DNA of 64,000 bases from Paenibacillus stellifer (GTDB lineage Bacteria; Bacillota; Bacilli; Paenibacillales; Paenibacillaceae). Where the stretch lies: assembly GCF_000758685.1 (NCBI RefSeq), contig NZ_CP009286.1:1704501-1768500 (forward strand), written 5' to 3'. Numbering within the stretch: the first letter of the stretch is position 1; every line of letters begins with the position of its first letter. The position numbers and the translations under genes are program-made. This document shows positions 16,422-25,097 of the stretch, piece after piece. The notes under the pieces are model-generated. The model searched no databases, had not been told where the DNA came from, and saw only the letters and a program-made list of their open reading frames with translations.

Positions 16422-17879
16422 TTACTCTGCTATCTTTAATATTCGTTTTAGGTTTACAGCAAATATGGCCATCGCACCTTGTAACTGCATGCCAAGCAGA
16501 CCCGAGGATATCGCTACATCATACCCGTGTCCATGTTTAAGCTCACTGTTCTTCGCTTCAATTTTGTAACGTTCCTTCGCTTTTGTCTTAAAATACTCCG
16601 TTTCCTGGAACGCCATCTGCTCCGTGTGCTCTTCAGATTTAATCGTTACGGAGTAGGTCTTGCTCTTGGCTCCTTCTTTGTAGCAGCCTTCCCTAAGCGG
16701 GCAACGCTTGCATTGATCCACATCAAAATAATAGGTAGTCTGCTGGTTTTGGCCCTCGCCCTTCTTGCCTTGCCGAGCCTTCCGAATGGCCATGTGTCCA
16801 GCTGGACATACGTACATGCCTGCATCTTTGTTGAACAAAAATTCGTCTTCTTTCTTTCGCGCGCCCTGCGTAATGAGCGGATTTAGTTTGGAAACCAGTT
16901 CAATTTCATTTGTTTTCGTGTAAGCAATATTTCCTTTTTCTGAATAGGCTGTATCCCCAATCACCGTTTTGACCTGCATGCCAGCCGCTACGCTCTTTTC
17001 GATGAGCGTCTGCAATTGCTTGCCGTCATTCTGTTCGCCTGTTGTAATTACAGCCGCTGTAATGATCCGTTCTTCGGTCATCGCAAGATGAGTTTTGTAT
17101 CCAAAAAACGCGGAATCTGCACTCTTATGTCCCACGCGCGCATCCGGATCTGCCGCCAAACGAAGCTGCTCAACATCATCCGCAACCGTTTCTTTTAGCA
17201 GGTTGAGCGGCTCCAGAATTTTGGGCACCTGTGCAATGCCGCTCTCGTTTTCGATGAAGTGGACGAGTTTTTGGCAGTATGTAAGTTCATCCTCGAGTTC
17301 GCTCGTCGTATTCTTTGCCGGCATCTTGGCCTTGGCCGATTCATCCATGGTATACACGGCTTTTCGTAATTTACGTGCACGGTCTTGCAAAATTTCTTGG
17401 GGCGTTTTTTGGTTGTAGCGTGCTTTCGTATGCGTTGCGTCGACGATGATGGAGTTGCTCTTCAGGATATTCTGCTCGATGGCAAGTTCTACGGTCTTAC
17501 CAATGAGCATGTCCAAGAGATTCATGTCTTTCAACCGCAGTTTACGGAATTTCGTCAGAGAACTGGGGTCGATTACCGAGTCTTCTGGTGCCATGCCAAG
17601 AAAAAATTTGAACGAGAGGTCGTACTTTGAACGCTCAACAATATCTACGTCAGACAATTCAAAGATTGCCTTCAGAAGCAAGTATTTAAACATGCGAATA
17701 GGGTCAATGGCGTTGCGTCCATTGTCCAAGCAGTATTTCTTTTCGAGTTCCTCGTATATGAAAGTGAAGTCCACCAAATCGTTAATTTGACGAAGCATAT
17801 TGTCCTTTGGTACAACGATGTCATACAATGCCGCGTAAGGACTCAGGATTAAAGTTTGTTGTTGCCGTATCATCCGCAC
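16422..17879 (-). CDS. IS1182-family transposase
   Basis: A 485-residue DDE transposase. The N-terminal domain has the family pattern (DLVDFTFIYEELEKKYC, DPIRMFKYLLLKAIFELSD, FFLGMAPEDSVIDPSSLTKFR). The catalytic core shows IIVDATHTKARYNQ (first Asp) and VIGDTAYSEKGN (second Asp). The region after a zinc-like cysteine cluster (CKRCPLREGCY) carries the last acidic residue within RYKIEAKNSELKHGHGYD. It cuts and rejoins DNA at the element ends. The frame is undamaged, so the element is probably still mobile. Confidence 0.93.
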   Translation of the reverse strand: MRMIRQQQTLILSPYAALYDIVVPKDNMLRQINDLVDFTFIYEELEKKYCLDNGRNAIDPIRMFKYLLLKAIFELSDVDIVERSKYDLSFKFFLGMAPEDSVIDPSSLTKFRKLRLKDMNLLDMLIGKTVELAIEQNILKSNSIIVDATHTKARYNQKTPQEILQDRARKLRKAVYTMDESAKAKMPAKNTTSELEDELTYCQKLVHFIENESGIAQVPKILEPLNLLKETVADDVEQLRLAADPDARVGHKSADSAFFGYKTHLAMTEERIITAAVITTGEQNDGKQLQTLIEKSVAAGMQVKTVIGDTAYSEKGNIAYTKTNEIELVSKLNPLITQGARKKEDEFLFNKDAGMYVCPAGHMAIRKARQGKKGEGQNQQTTYYFDVDQCKRCPLREGCYKEGAKSKTYSVTIKSEEHTEQMAFQETEYFKTKAKERYKIEAKNSELKHGHGYDVAISSGLLGMQLQGAMAIFAVNLKRILKIAE

Positions 17880-17910
17880 TCACCCGCTTTTCGTTATGAC
17901 TCCATTATAC

Positions 17911-17960
17911 AGAAAAAGGTACAGCCTCTTCAATTTAATTGAAAGACTGTACCTTTTTCT
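17911..17960. terminator. Palindromic hairpin at IS right end
   Basis: AGAAAAAGGTACAG pairs with CTGTACCTTTTTCT, with an inner TTCAA-TTTAA-TTGAA palindrome. It lies upstream of the transposase start and probably blocks read-through transcription into the element, as many IS do. Confidence 0.6.
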
Positions 17961-18522
17961 ATGAGATGGACTTTTTCAGTGGCCTCGGGTTTCAGTCGGG
18001 TCTTTTTATAATTACTTCAAGACGAAGAGCGATATATTGGTTGAAATGTACGAGCAGGCAGACAGCTATTTTGATGAGAAATATAAAGCTGTGTCTGAAT
18101 CCCGGGATGCGCAAGAAGAGCTAGTCCACTATTTCGAGGTTTATGCCGATTATAATGAGAATATGGGGCTGGAAACGATCAAGCAGCTATATACAACGAA
18201 TAATAAGCTGTTTATTGCGAAGGGCCGTTATATGCAAACTACGCTGCAGGCCATCATCGAGAAGAGGCAGGCTTCCGGTGAACTGGATAATCAGATATCA
18301 TCCGAGGATATTACGGAGTTCCTGTTTATAGCTGCCCGTGGAGTGATCTACAATTGGTGCCTCCATGACGGCGACTTTGATCTGACAATCAAGATGAAGC
18401 AGTATATGGAACGGCTGATTAACACTTTCAAGAAACAATAGTTATGCTGCTTTAGAATTTCTATGGCTGGAGAGGCTGGGTGGGGATATCTACCTGCAAA
18501 GCGAAATGGAAGAAGCATTAAA

Positions 18523-18552
18523 GGAGACTTTCCGGATGGAAAGTCTCTTTTC
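18523..18552 (+). terminator. Terminator after TetR gene
   Basis: AGACTTTCC pairs with GGAAAGTCT around GGAT, followed by CTTTTC. Confidence 0.7.
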
Positions 18553-18558
18553 TATATA

Positions 18559-18927
18559 TCAGCGGATGAAGCTGTCCATTTGCACAAGCCATTGGTTCAT
18601 TTGTTCATAGTGTATAGTATCTCGCAATGAAGAGGAGTGAAAGACACTAATGGCAGAGACTCCGGATATGGTTGCGTTAATGGGTTGAATGAAATGCATT
18701 AAGGGATCTAATTCTTGGGCGTGCTCCGTCTTGAAGATCTGATAGGCAAGATAGAACATATACAGGCTTCCTATTACCTGCATTGCAATTAATATTTTGG
18801 GCAGGATCGTAACAAGAATCGAGTTCCACATAGCGGAAATAACAAGCAATAAGCCAAAGCCAATCGTTGCCCCATACGTATATTTCATAGCCTTTTTGGT
18901 TCCCGAATTTGAGAATTCTCCTTTCAA
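18559..18927 (-). pseudogene. LysE/RhtB-type exporter remnant
   Basis: An ORF of 122 residues containing the second and third membrane helices of a LysE-family amino-acid exporter (KYTYGATIGFGLLLVISAMW, IGSLYMFYLAYQIFKTE). The N-terminal PGPN helix is missing, and after residue 75 the sequence no longer follows the family, so both ends are damaged. Intact members have about 200 residues and six helices. The last 70 bases of this ORF have a diverged direct copy at about 18989-19057, suggesting duplication or rearrangement here. Confidence 0.6.
18562..18630 (+). repeat. Diverged direct repeat, copy A
   Basis: A 69-base segment beginning GCGGATGAAGC and sharing GCACAAGCCAT and TTGTTCATAG with copy B at 18989-19057, roughly 70 percent identical by eye. 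The copies flank most of the exporter remnant. Confidence 0.5.
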
Positions 18928-18988
18928 GTCCTTCTCATATCCTACATCCCTAGTGGAACGCCATATAGTACATTATTGCGGGAAGCCG

Positions 18989-19057
18989 GCGGATGGATTT
19001 GTTCATCTGCACAAGCCATCAACTCTCTTGTTCATAGAATATAGCGTCACAATCAAT
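18989..19057 (+). repeat. Diverged direct repeat, copy B
   Basis: Partner of copy A at 18562-18630. It lies just upstream of the glycosyltransferase cassette. Confidence 0.5.
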
Positions 19058-19092
19058 CGAATGGAATCCCAGAGCAAGGAGGCTCGTCCAAT

Positions 19093-20082
19093 ATGATTAT
19101 AGGAACGGTAGTCAATGCTTCAGGATTACCCCAAGCGAGGCTGATGGCGGCTTCTGTTAAGCGGATTATGCCTGAAACAACTATAGTAGTCTGCCTGGTG
19201 GAGCAATACCCGGTTGAGCCGCTGCCGGATATCGACTGGATTTTTACGGCTAAGGATATTTCGGCTTATATCGGGTTCCCCGATTTTGAAGGGCATATGT
19301 TTAAATTCAACTCTCTCCAATGCACAGCGGCGATGAAGCCCCAGCTGACCGCTTATCTGCTCAAAGCCTTTCCGGAGGAGGAGCAGATTGTGTATCTTGA
19401 TCCGGAGATGTGTGCATTCAAGCCGTTCAGTGAAATATGGGCCATGCTTACCTATTATGATGTTGTGCTGACTCCCCATCATCTTGAGCCCTCTGACCCT
19501 TGGGATTGCTCCCGCGAAATCGGGACACTGGTGGATGGGACCTTTAACAGCGCTCTGGTCGGGGTTAGAAACAGCGACGGAGGACGTTATTTTGCGGACT
19601 GGTGGGTGAAGATGACATCAGGCGATGTTCATGCACAGCCGAACGGGCTGTACATCGACCAGCCTTATCTGAATTTCGTCCCCAGCTGCTTCCATACAGG
19701 CATCCTGCGTCATCCCGGATACAATCTGGCATTCTGGAATCTGCATGAACGCTGCAGAGAGCTGTACTGGGTAGAGAATCAGTATTTCCTGACTGACTGG
19801 ACCCCTCTTCACTGCGCGAACTTCAAGAATTTGGACGGATTACTGGACAGCTGTATGAACGCCTTCATTCCGGATAACTGGGTTTATGCACAAATGTGGA
19901 AGAGCTACAAGCAGGAGCTGGAATCATTGCTTCCCTGGCATGCCTCTTCTCCCTGGAGCTACGACTATTTTTACAGCGGGGAGAAAATATCGGATGAGAC
20001 CCGATTGCGCTACCGCGAGGCCCAATTATACCGCCCGATCGAGATCAATCCCTTCACACTTGCTAATGAAACCCAATTCTGA
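19093..20082 (+). CDS. GT-A-like glycosyltransferase, type 1, copy 1
   Basis: A 329-residue cytoplasmic protein with no membrane helix. The start MIIGTVVNASGLPQARLMAA and the acidic motif YLDPEM near residue 102, in the place of the DxD metal-nucleotide-sugar motif, fit a GT-A fold nucleotide-sugar transferase. A HPGYNLAFWNLHERC segment and the C-terminal PWSYDYFYSGEKIS are shared, in variant form, with the type 2 genes beside it. GGAGG sits 9 bases before the ATG. The next gene follows after 25 bases, so they are co-transcribed. Donor, acceptor and product are unknown; surface-polysaccharide or protein glycosylation is plausible from the epimerase neighbour. Confidence 0.75.
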   Translation: MIIGTVVNASGLPQARLMAASVKRIMPETTIVVCLVEQYPVEPLPDIDWIFTAKDISAYIGFPDFEGHMFKFNSLQCTAAMKPQLTAYLLKAFPEEEQIVYLDPEMCAFKPFSEIWAMLTYYDVVLTPHHLEPSDPWDCSREIGTLVDGTFNSALVGVRNSDGGRYFADWWVKMTSGDVHAQPNGLYIDQPYLNFVPSCFHTGILRHPGYNLAFWNLHERCRELYWVENQYFLTDWTPLHCANFKNLDGLLDSCMNAFIPDNWVYAQMWKSYKQELESLLPWHASSPWSYDYFYSGEKISDETRLRYREAQLYRPIEINPFTLANETQF

Positions 20083-20107
20083 ATACCGTATGAAGAGGAG
20101 GAGCACC

Positions 20108-21025
20108 ATGATCATCTGCTCGGTGACCTGTGCAGACAATCTGCATGAGGCGAAAGTGATGGCAAGAATGACAAAATTCCATATGCCGTATGCCCGGGTT
20201 GTCATCTGTCTTGTGGAGAGGTCGATGCATCCGGCAGCGCTTAACGTTCCATGGTTCGACGAAGTCATTTTGGCCAGGGATTTGGGAATTCCCGACTTTG
20301 AAACCAACATTCTAAAATACAACCTTATGGAAGCGGTATGTTCCATTAAACCGGATCTTTTCCGTTTTCTGTTTGACCGGTACCCGGATGAACTCAACCT
20401 CGTATTCACGGATACCGACGTCATCCCTTACGCTCCATTCGATGATCTGCTGTTTGCCCTGGAATATCATAACATCCTGCTGTCCCCTCATCTGATAGAG
20501 CCGTTTAGGGATCCGTGGATCTATTTATCGGTGGGTTTCTTTAACCTCGGCTTTTTGGCGCTTCGGCGATCGGAGGAAACCATGCGTTTTCTGGAATGGT
20601 GGGGACAGCGGCTGTACAGCTACGGGTATAACCAAGCCCCCTTTAATTGTGATCAGAAATGGATCGATCTCGCGCCCGCTTACTTTGACATTACGGTATG
20701 GAAACACCCGGGGTACAATGTCGCCTACTGGAATTTGCACGAGTCCAGCCGGAAGATCATTTCGGCCAGAGACGGGCGTTATTGGCTTGAACAGGAGTTT
20801 CCTTTCGTAAGCTTTCATTATTCCGGATTAAGCAAGTCTCTACATTACCATTTGGAAAGATGCATTCCCGATCATGAGAATTCGCTGTATGAGCTGGTCC
20901 GGCTCTTTCAGGAAGAACTTTGGATTATGGGGAAAGAGGAGCTTTCACAAATCCCCTGGAGCTATGACTATCACATGGATGGCACTCCTATCACAGCGGA
21001 AGAGAGAAATAGCTATCGCGGCTGA
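20108..21025 (+). CDS. GT-A-like glycosyltransferase, type 2, copy 1
   Basis: A 305-residue protein, paralogous to the type 1 enzyme upstream. It starts MIICSVTCADNLHEAKVMAR and carries a canonical DxD in VFTDTDVIPYAPFDDLL near residue 100, then LALRRSEETMRFLEWWGQRL, HPGYNVAYWNLHESS and a C-terminal PWSYDYHMDGTPIT. The shared blocks show that types 1 and 2 come from an older duplication. GAGGAG precedes the ATG at 20108; a longer upstream reading overlaps the previous gene and is not used. It probably transfers a sugar from a nucleotide donor in the cytoplasm. Confidence 0.78.
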   Translation: MIICSVTCADNLHEAKVMARMTKFHMPYARVVICLVERSMHPAALNVPWFDEVILARDLGIPDFETNILKYNLMEAVCSIKPDLFRFLFDRYPDELNLVFTDTDVIPYAPFDDLLFALEYHNILLSPHLIEPFRDPWIYLSVGFFNLGFLALRRSEETMRFLEWWGQRLYSYGYNQAPFNCDQKWIDLAPAYFDITVWKHPGYNVAYWNLHESSRKIISARDGRYWLEQEFPFVSFHYSGLSKSLHYHLERCIPDHENSLYELVRLFQEELWIMGKEELSQIPWSYDYHMDGTPITAEERNSYRG

Positions 21026-21095
21026 GTGATGGACTGGAGAGAGCTCGATAATACACTCTTTCCCAAGATGCTTCAAAAGGTGGGAGGCGATCTTT

Positions 21096-22034
21096 GTGAA
21101 GAAAGCTATTGTTACGGGTGCAACTGGATTTATCGGGAGCTATCTTGTAAAAGAATTAATTAATAACGGATATCGAGTATTGGCGATTATTCGGCCTAAT
21201 TCAAATAATAGATACAGATTAGAAAATTTAAGCGATGTAGAGATTCTAGAATGTGACTTATCTGATCTGAAAAATGCTGGCAAAAGCATTAATGAAAACT
21301 ATGATTATTTTTTTCATCTAGGCTGGGAAGGAGTCTACAGTGAATATCAATCTAATTATATTGTGCAAATAAGAAATATTGAGTACGCTCTCGATGCGAT
21401 GGAATTAGCCAATCAAACCAACTGCACACGTTTCATAGGAGCGGGAAGTATCCAGGAAAGAGAATGTTTGGTTGAAATGCAGAAAAGCCAAGAGGTTACT
21501 AATCAGGGAAACGCGTATAAAACAGCAAAATTGGCAAGCCATTTTTTCTGTAAGCTAAAAGCCAATAAAACGAAGATAGACTTTTTCTGGCCGTTTCTTA
21601 CCAATACTTATGGTGTTGGTGAAACCTCGAATCGATTAATTAACAGTGTCATACAAAAGCTGATTAATGGCGAGGAACCGGCCTTAACAAAAGGCGAGCA
21701 TTTATATAATTTCATCTATATCACTGACGCTGTAAGAGCCTATCGGATTATTGCAGAGAAGGGAATTAGTTATAACGATTATATAATTGGAAGTGAGCGG
21801 GTTGTCCCTTTGAAGAAGTATTTAGAGGAATTAAAGGAGATCGTAAACCCTAATCTCACTCTAGGTTTTGGAAAACATATTTATAACGGAGTCTATATGA
21901 CTAAGAAGGATCTTTACAATAAAAATTTATATACAGACACGGGGTATAAAACTAAAGTGCCGTTCAAAGTGGGAGTGAAGATGACCGCTGAATGGCAAAG
22001 AAAAGAGTGGAACAAGGAGGCTCGTCCAATATGA
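21096..22034 (+). CDS. NAD-dependent sugar-nucleotide epimerase/dehydratase
   Basis: A 312-residue short-chain-type enzyme with the Rossmann motif TGATGFIGSYL at the N-terminus and a catalytic YKTAK (YxxxK) near residue 147. It converts a nucleotide-linked sugar, so it may supply a donor for the flanking glycosyltransferases. The GTG at 21096 follows GGGAGG by 8 bases. Its stop overlaps the start of the next glycosyltransferase (ATGA). It is noticeably more AT-rich than its neighbours, and it lies exactly between the two copies of the duplicated cassette, so it was probably acquired separately. Its last five codons lie within the repeated segment. Confidence 0.88.
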   Translation: MKKAIVTGATGFIGSYLVKELINNGYRVLAIIRPNSNNRYRLENLSDVEILECDLSDLKNAGKSINENYDYFFHLGWEGVYSEYQSNYIVQIRNIEYALDAMELANQTNCTRFIGAGSIQERECLVEMQKSQEVTNQGNAYKTAKLASHFFCKLKANKTKIDFFWPFLTNTYGVGETSNRLINSVIQKLINGEEPALTKGEHLYNFIYITDAVRAYRIIAEKGISYNDYIIGSERVVPLKKYLEELKEIVNPNLTLGFGKHIYNGVYMTKKDLYNKNLYTDTGYKTKVPFKVGVKMTAEWQRKEWNKEARPI

Positions 22035-23020
22035 TAATAGGAACGGTAGTCAATGCTTCAGGATTACCCCAAGCGAGGCTGATGGCGGCTTCTGTAAAGC
22101 GAATAATGCCTGAAACAACCATAGTAGTGTGCCTGGTGGAACGATACCCGGCAGAACCGCTGCCGGATATTGACTGGATTTTTACGGCCAGGGATATTTC
22201 AGCCTATATCGGGTTCCACGATTTTGAAGGGTATATGTTCAAGTTTAACTCCCTCCAATGCGCCACGGCGATGAAAGGACGACTGATAAGCTATCTGCTC
22301 AAAGCCTTTCCGGCGGAGGAGCAGATTGTGTATCTCGATCCGGAGATGTATGCACTCAAGCCGTTCAGTGAAATATGGGCAATGCTTACCTATTATGATG
22401 TTGTGCTGACTCCCCATCATCTGGAGCCCTCTGCTCCCTGGGATTGCTCCCGCGAGATTGGGACGCTGCAGGACGGGACCTTTAGCAGCGCACTGGTAGG
22501 CGTTAGAAACAGCGATGGGGGTCGTCGCTTTGCGGACTGGTGGGTGGAGATGACTTCAGGCGATTTTTACGAACAGCCAAGAGGGTTGTATATCGACCAG
22601 CCTTACCTGAATTCAGTTCCTATTTTTTTTCACTTGGGCATTCTTCGTCATCCCGGATACAACCTGGCATTCTGGAACCTGCATGAACGCTGCAGAGCAC
22701 TCTACTGGGTAGAAGATCAGTATTTCCTGACCGACAGGACCCCGCTCCGCTGCGTGAACTTCAATAATTTTGCCGGATTACTGGACAACTGTATGAACAC
22801 CTACATTCCGGACAACTGGGTATACGCACAAATGTGGAAGAGCTACAAGCAGGAGCTGGAATCATTGCTTCCCTGGCATGCAGCTTCCTCCTGGAGTTAT
22901 GACTCTTTCTACAGCGGGGAGAAAATATCGGATGAGACCCGATTACGCTACCGGGAGGCCAAAAAACATCGTTCAATGGAAGCCGATCCCTTCGCACTTT
23001 CTAATGATCGTATATTCTGA
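22031..23020 (+). CDS. GT-A-like glycosyltransferase, type 1, copy 2
   Basis: A 329-residue close paralogue of the gene at 19093, with the same YLDPEM motif and C-terminal block. Differences cluster in the middle, for example GDFYEQPRGLYIDQPYL against GDVHAQPNGLYIDQPYL, and IFFHLGILRHPG against SCFHTGILRHPG. Such changes could alter acceptor or donor choice. The ATG at 22031 overlaps the epimerase stop and is preceded by AAGGAGG within the epimerase coding sequence, so translation is coupled. Confidence 0.75.
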   Translation: MIIGTVVNASGLPQARLMAASVKRIMPETTIVVCLVERYPAEPLPDIDWIFTARDISAYIGFHDFEGYMFKFNSLQCATAMKGRLISYLLKAFPAEEQIVYLDPEMYALKPFSEIWAMLTYYDVVLTPHHLEPSAPWDCSREIGTLQDGTFSSALVGVRNSDGGRRFADWWVEMTSGDFYEQPRGLYIDQPYLNSVPIFFHLGILRHPGYNLAFWNLHERCRALYWVEDQYFLTDRTPLRCVNFNNFAGLLDNCMNTYIPDNWVYAQMWKSYKQELESLLPWHAASSWSYDSFYSGEKISDETRLRYREAKKHRSMEADPFALSNDRIF

Positions 23021-23046
23021 TTACCGTATGGAGAGGGGGAGGAGCC

Positions 23047-23967
23047 ATGATCATCTGCTCGGTGACCTGTGCAGACAATCTGCATGAGGCGAAAGTGATG
23101 GCAAGAATGACAAAATATCACATGCCGTATGCCCGGATTGTTATCTGTCTTGTGGAGAGGTCGATGCATCCGGCAGTCCTTAACGTTCCATGGTTCGACG
23201 AAGTCATTTTGGCCAAGGAGTTGGGAATCCCCGATTTTGAAACCAATCTTCTTAAATACAATCTTCTGGAGGCGGTAACCTCCATTAAACCGGCATTTTT
23301 CCGATTTCTGTTTGACCGGAACCCGGATGAACTTAACATCGTATTCATGGATACGGATGTTATCCCTTACGCTCCATTCGACGATCTGCTGTTTGCCCTG
23401 GAATATCATAACATTCTGCTGTCACCTAACTTGCTGGGGCCGTGCGGAGAGCCGTGGAGCTATTTTTGGGTGGGCGTCTTTTGCACCGGCTTTTTGGCGC
23501 TTCGGCGGTCGGAGGAAACGATGCGTTTTCTGGAATGGTGGGGACAGCGGCTGTACAGCCACGGATATCTTCATGCGCCTTATCTTTTTGTGGATCAGAA
23601 ATGGATGGATCTCGCGCCCGCTTACTTTGACATTACGGTATGGAAACACCCGGGGTACAATGTCGCCTACTGGAATCTGCACGAACCCAGCCGGAAGATC
23701 ATCTCGGCCAGAGACGGGCGTTATTGGCTTGAACAGGGTCTTCCTTTCGTATGCTTCCACTATTCCGGATTAAGCGGGGCTCTACAGTTTCATTTGGAAG
23801 CATGCATTCCCGATCATGAGAACTCGCTGTATGAGCTGCTCCGGCTCTTTAAGGAAGAACTGGTCGTTATGGGGGAAGAGGAGTTCTCACAGATCCCCTG
23901 GAGCTATGACTATCACATCGATGGCACTCCTATCACAACGGAAGAGAGATACAGCTATCGCGGCTGA
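23047..23967 (+). CDS. GT-A-like glycosyltransferase, type 2, copy 2
   Basis: A 306-residue close paralogue of the gene at 20108. The acidic motif reads VFMDTDVIPYAPFDDLL (DxD kept). The most diverged segment is residues 125-160 (PNLLGPCGEPWSYFWVGVFC against PHLIEPFRDPWIYLSVGFFN in copy 1), probably near the active-site lid. GGGGGAGGAG precedes the ATG. It is the last gene of the cluster, followed by a terminator. Confidence 0.78.
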   Translation: MIICSVTCADNLHEAKVMARMTKYHMPYARIVICLVERSMHPAVLNVPWFDEVILAKELGIPDFETNLLKYNLLEAVTSIKPAFFRFLFDRNPDELNIVFMDTDVIPYAPFDDLLFALEYHNILLSPNLLGPCGEPWSYFWVGVFCTGFLALRRSEETMRFLEWWGQRLYSHGYLHAPYLFVDQKWMDLAPAYFDITVWKHPGYNVAYWNLHEPSRKIISARDGRYWLEQGLPFVCFHYSGLSGALQFHLEACIPDHENSLYELLRLFKEELVVMGEEEFSQIPWSYDYHIDGTPITTEERYSYRG

Positions 23968-23978
23968 TGTCTGACAAC

Positions 23979-24009
23979 AATCCTGTCCGGGGAAGGGCAG
24001 GATTATTTT
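23979..24009 (+). terminator. Terminator of glycosyltransferase cluster
   Basis: AATCCTGTCC pairs with GGGCAGGATT (one G-T pair), followed by ATTTTG. Confidence 0.75.
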
Positions 24010-24075
24010 GTGTGCTCACGAATATATGATTAGATGAATTGGATGTTCAAAATAGTTCCAAGAATGGAGATCAAA

Positions 24076-24486
24076 GTGAACGAAATTGTTTTGTTCGTAG
24101 CACTAATATTAGCCTTCATGGTTTTTCTAATCTCAAGGTCGGTTATTCGAAAGAAACTACGGAGAAATCAAAAAATACTTATCATAATTATCGAGAGCAT
24201 CTTGTCCATAATAATTCCATTGTTGGTAAATAATTATTTTCTAAAGACCTATCCAGAACATTATGAGGCGCAATTCATAGATGGTTTACTGAATGCAGTG
24301 ATTACTCTCTTTTCTATGCCCGTTTACGCTCTGGCATTTATTGCGATTAATAGGTTCTTTAATGTAGCTAAAGTTTCCCGTGTTGTATATTCAATTCTGC
24401 TTATTCTTGTTGCAATAGCAATTCAGGCTGGAGCGATATACTTCTTTGATCAACCCTACATTATCTTCAATACTCCGGGTTGGTAG
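24076..24486 (+). CDS. Small four-helix membrane protein, unknown function
   Basis: Four hydrophobic stretches are visible: IVLFVALILAFMVFLI, ILIIIIESILSIIIPLLV, ITLFSMPVYALAFIAI and VYSILLILVAIAIQAGAIYF. No family is recognised. The GTG at 24076 is preferred because GGAG lies 6 bases upstream and the first helix starts directly after it; in-frame ATGs at 24034 and 24064 lack a ribosome binding site. AT-rich composition differs from the flanking glycosyltransferases. It stands alone between a terminator and a broken gene. Confidence 0.55.
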   Translation: MNEIVLFVALILAFMVFLISRSVIRKKLRRNQKILIIIIESILSIIIPLLVNNYFLKTYPEHYEAQFIDGLLNAVITLFSMPVYALAFIAINRFFNVAKVSRVVYSILLILVAIAIQAGAIYFFDQPYIIFNTPGW

Positions 24487-24508
24487 GCAGACCATAGGGG
24501 TGTGTATA

Positions 24509-24890
24509 TTGGGTACGTTTCTTTCAAATATTCAAGTGTTCATTGGAGCCAAGAATAACACCGAACTGCTTGAGGAAGTGCTGCTTGCCATAAAGGCAGG
24601 CTGATTGGAACGGAATACGAGGAGGCGAGCGATGCAGACTCAGCTGACCGTTCCCTGATTGTGAACGTTTCTTCCGACAGATGGATCTCCGTCTACGACG
24701 AGAAGCTGGATGAGCAGGATATCGATGATTTGGATGCGCTTGGCATAGCCATCTCTGCCCGTGCCGGAGTCCCTGCCGTCGGGTCCATCGTACATGACAG
24801 CGATTTGCTGATCATGCGCCTGTACAAGAATGGCAGAACGGCTGATACCATGATCAACAATCTGGAGCTGTTCAACGGGATGTCAGCTGG
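24509..24890 (+). pseudogene. Conserved hypothetical gene, frameshifted and truncated
   Basis: The first piece (24509-24604) starts at a TTG after AGGGGTG and reads MGTFLSNIQVFIGAKNNTEL before stopping. The continuation in another frame reads EASDADSADRSLIVNVSS, DRWISVYDEKLDEQDIDDLD and GSIVHDSDLLIMRLYKNG. I recall this layout from uncharacterised Bacillus/Paenibacillus proteins, but no function is known to me. The 3' part is replaced by the TnpB remnant at about 24890. Confidence 0.6.
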
Positions 24891-25097
24891 CAAGCGTCCA
24901 CGGAAACGGAATGGTATGGACGAAAGGTGAAGGTAGCGGATACATTCGCTCCAACGAGCCAAAGGTGTCATGTATGCGGCACGATCCATCCCGAAGTAAA
25001 GAAGTTGTCTGTGAGACAATGGACATGTCCATTGTGCCATACCCATCATGATCGAGATGAAAATGCCGCACATAACATCAAAAGTCTTGGTGTTTAA
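24891..25097 (+). pseudogene. tnpB: TnpB (IS200/IS605-type RNA-guided nuclease), C-terminal remnant
   Basis: The frame reads EWYGRKVKVADTFAPTSQ, a four-cysteine zinc ribbon (CHVCG and CPLCH) and HDRDENAAHNIKSLGV then stop. The final segment holds the last RuvC-type Asp. This is the C-terminal 65 or so residues of TnpB, which is normally about 370-400 residues long and uses an omega RNA encoded at its own 3' end. Most of the nuclease and any TnpA gene are missing, so it cannot be active. The remnant begins inside a broken hypothetical gene. Confidence 0.88.

Larger units (their letters stand above)
16301..17986 (-). mobile_element. IS1182-family insertion sequence, complete
   Basis: A 1686-base element with imperfect terminal inverted repeats: the left end starts GAGGCCGCTGAAGAA and the right end, read inward, GAGGCCACTGAAAAA. 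It is flanked by a 9-base direct repeat GGGTTTCAG at 16292-16300 and 17987-17995. It carries one intact transposase gene on the minus strand and hairpins near both ends. It splits a TetR gene. Confidence 0.92.
16156..18441 (+). pseudogene. TetR-family regulator interrupted by an IS1182-family element
   Basis: The N-terminal helix-turn-helix is encoded at 16156-16300 (IYNSALRLMKTKDLEEIKI, ICKEAGVS) and the rest at 17996-18441 (VGSFYNYFKTKSDILVEMY onward). Removing 16301-17986 and one copy of the 9-base target repeat GGGTTTCAG rejoins the two parts in frame into a 196-residue TetR protein of normal length. Apart from the insertion the gene is undamaged, so the insertion is probably recent. The old yellow enzyme remnant diverges from it and was its likely target. 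As it stands the regulator cannot be made. Confidence 0.9.
19073..21025 (+). repeat. Duplicated glycosyltransferase cassette, copy 1
   Basis: About 1.95 kb containing two glycosyltransferase genes. It matches 22011-23967 closely at DNA level, starting at the shared sequence CAAGGAGGCTCGTCCAATAT in front of the first gene and running to the stop of the second. The copies differ at scattered positions. Confidence 0.9.
22011..23967 (+). repeat. Duplicated glycosyltransferase cassette, copy 2
   Basis: Partner of 19073-21025, containing the second pair of glycosyltransferase genes in the same order. Confidence 0.9.
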
